NCBI GenBank assembly: GCA_026168455.1
Contig: CM047426.1
Location: forward strand, 48,865,589 to 48,929,588
Length of the DNA stretch: 64,000 nt
Source: Theocolax elegans
Taxonomy: Eukaryota; Arthropoda; Insecta; Hymenoptera; Cerocephalidae
Direction of reading: 5' to 3'
Shown: positions 63,766 to 64,000 of the stretch, piece by piece
Layout: each line of letters begins with the position of its first letter
How positions within the stretch are numbered: the stretch's first letter is position 1
The notes under the pieces: generated by a model
Told to the model about the DNA's origin: nothing
Seen by the model: only the letters and a program-made list of their open reading frames with translations
Database searches by the model: none
Made by a program: the position numbers and the translations under genes

Positions 63766-64000
63766 TTCTTCACAGAAGAGACATTTGCATATTTGATTGT
63801 TTTTTTGTACCTTCTGTGTTCGGCATATAGAAATAACAATCATCTTCTGATGTTGACTCAGACAATTCCACAGGTTTTGTAATCTGTAAAAGTTTTACAT
63901 TTGGATTTTTGTCCCAACGTTTTAACATGATTCTGCAACTATTACAAATGAGAATTAATTAGAATAAAAAAGAGAATTTACTGGTGATATTTTGCAGTTA
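63766..64000. other. Unassigned sequence at window end
   Basis: No recognised gene or repeat. The frame that continues upstream of RNase H (to 63,839) has no similarity I can identify. Confidence 0.35.

Overview
The window reads as repeat-rich intergenic or heterochromatic DNA from an insect, perhaps a hymenopteran. Evidence: Ty3/gypsy, Jockey/CR1-type and Penelope-like elements together, a tRNA-derived SINE, large foldback elements and AT-rich spacers. The exact taxon cannot be read from the sequence. I found no convincing host protein gene. Nearly everything is transposable elements (TEs), many nested with target-site duplications (TSDs) that can still be read.

Layout. 1-2.7 kb: a fragment of a terminal-inverted-repeat (TIR) element, a 793-bp hAT-type non-autonomous element with an 18-bp minisatellite inside, and a decayed reverse transcriptase (RT). 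2.7-6.9 kb: a 5'-truncated non-LTR retrotransposon with an open ORF2 (endonuclease + RT). 7.6-10.4 kb: inverted Penelope terminal sequences around a 1.65-kb foldback. 10.4-16.7 kb: three decayed non-LTR elements, one split by a 1175-bp TIR element rich in TCAAGGTCA sites. 16.95-24.9 kb: gypsy-1 on the minus strand, with a Penelope element in its integrase (13-bp TSD) and a 140-bp TTAA element in its RT; the Penelope copy itself holds a 590-bp TTAA element. 24.9-26.4 kb: an orphan Cys-rich gag-like ORF. 26.7-29.3 kb: a 1.26-kb foldback, then a Penelope fragment split by a SINE.

29.7-36.5 kb: gypsy-2 on the minus strand (tRNA-Lys primer site, gag fused to RT by a deletion that removed protease, AT-hook at the end of pol). 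37.4-53.7 kb: a long foldback element. Its interior holds arrays of a ~95-bp hairpin-forming repeat and a solo LTR (TSD ACAT). Its right arm was entered by gypsy-3 (43,275-53,558; TSD GTAC), which has two 1.1-kb LTRs, primer site, polypurine tract, long pol frames and an extra 199-codon ORF after integrase. 53.7-55.0 kb: a third hairpin-repeat array. 55.5-57.3 kb: a non-LTR element whose ORF1 carries a PHD-like finger and an RRM/FP25K-like domain, with most of ORF2 deleted. 57.3-58.0 kb: ~235-bp tandem repeats. 58.15-61.0 kb: gypsy-1 gag on the plus strand. 61.6-63.8 kb: gypsy-1 RNase H/integrase on the minus strand, split by an 800-bp TIR element (TSD GTAC).

The elements do not work together as a system. 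The window is a layered record of insertions whose order can be read. The best leads are the extra ORF behind gypsy-3 integrase, AT-hooks ending pol in two gypsy families, hammerhead-like motifs at Penelope ends, a G7/G12 run at the gypsy-1 gag-pol junction, and two non-coding elements packed with regular short motifs.
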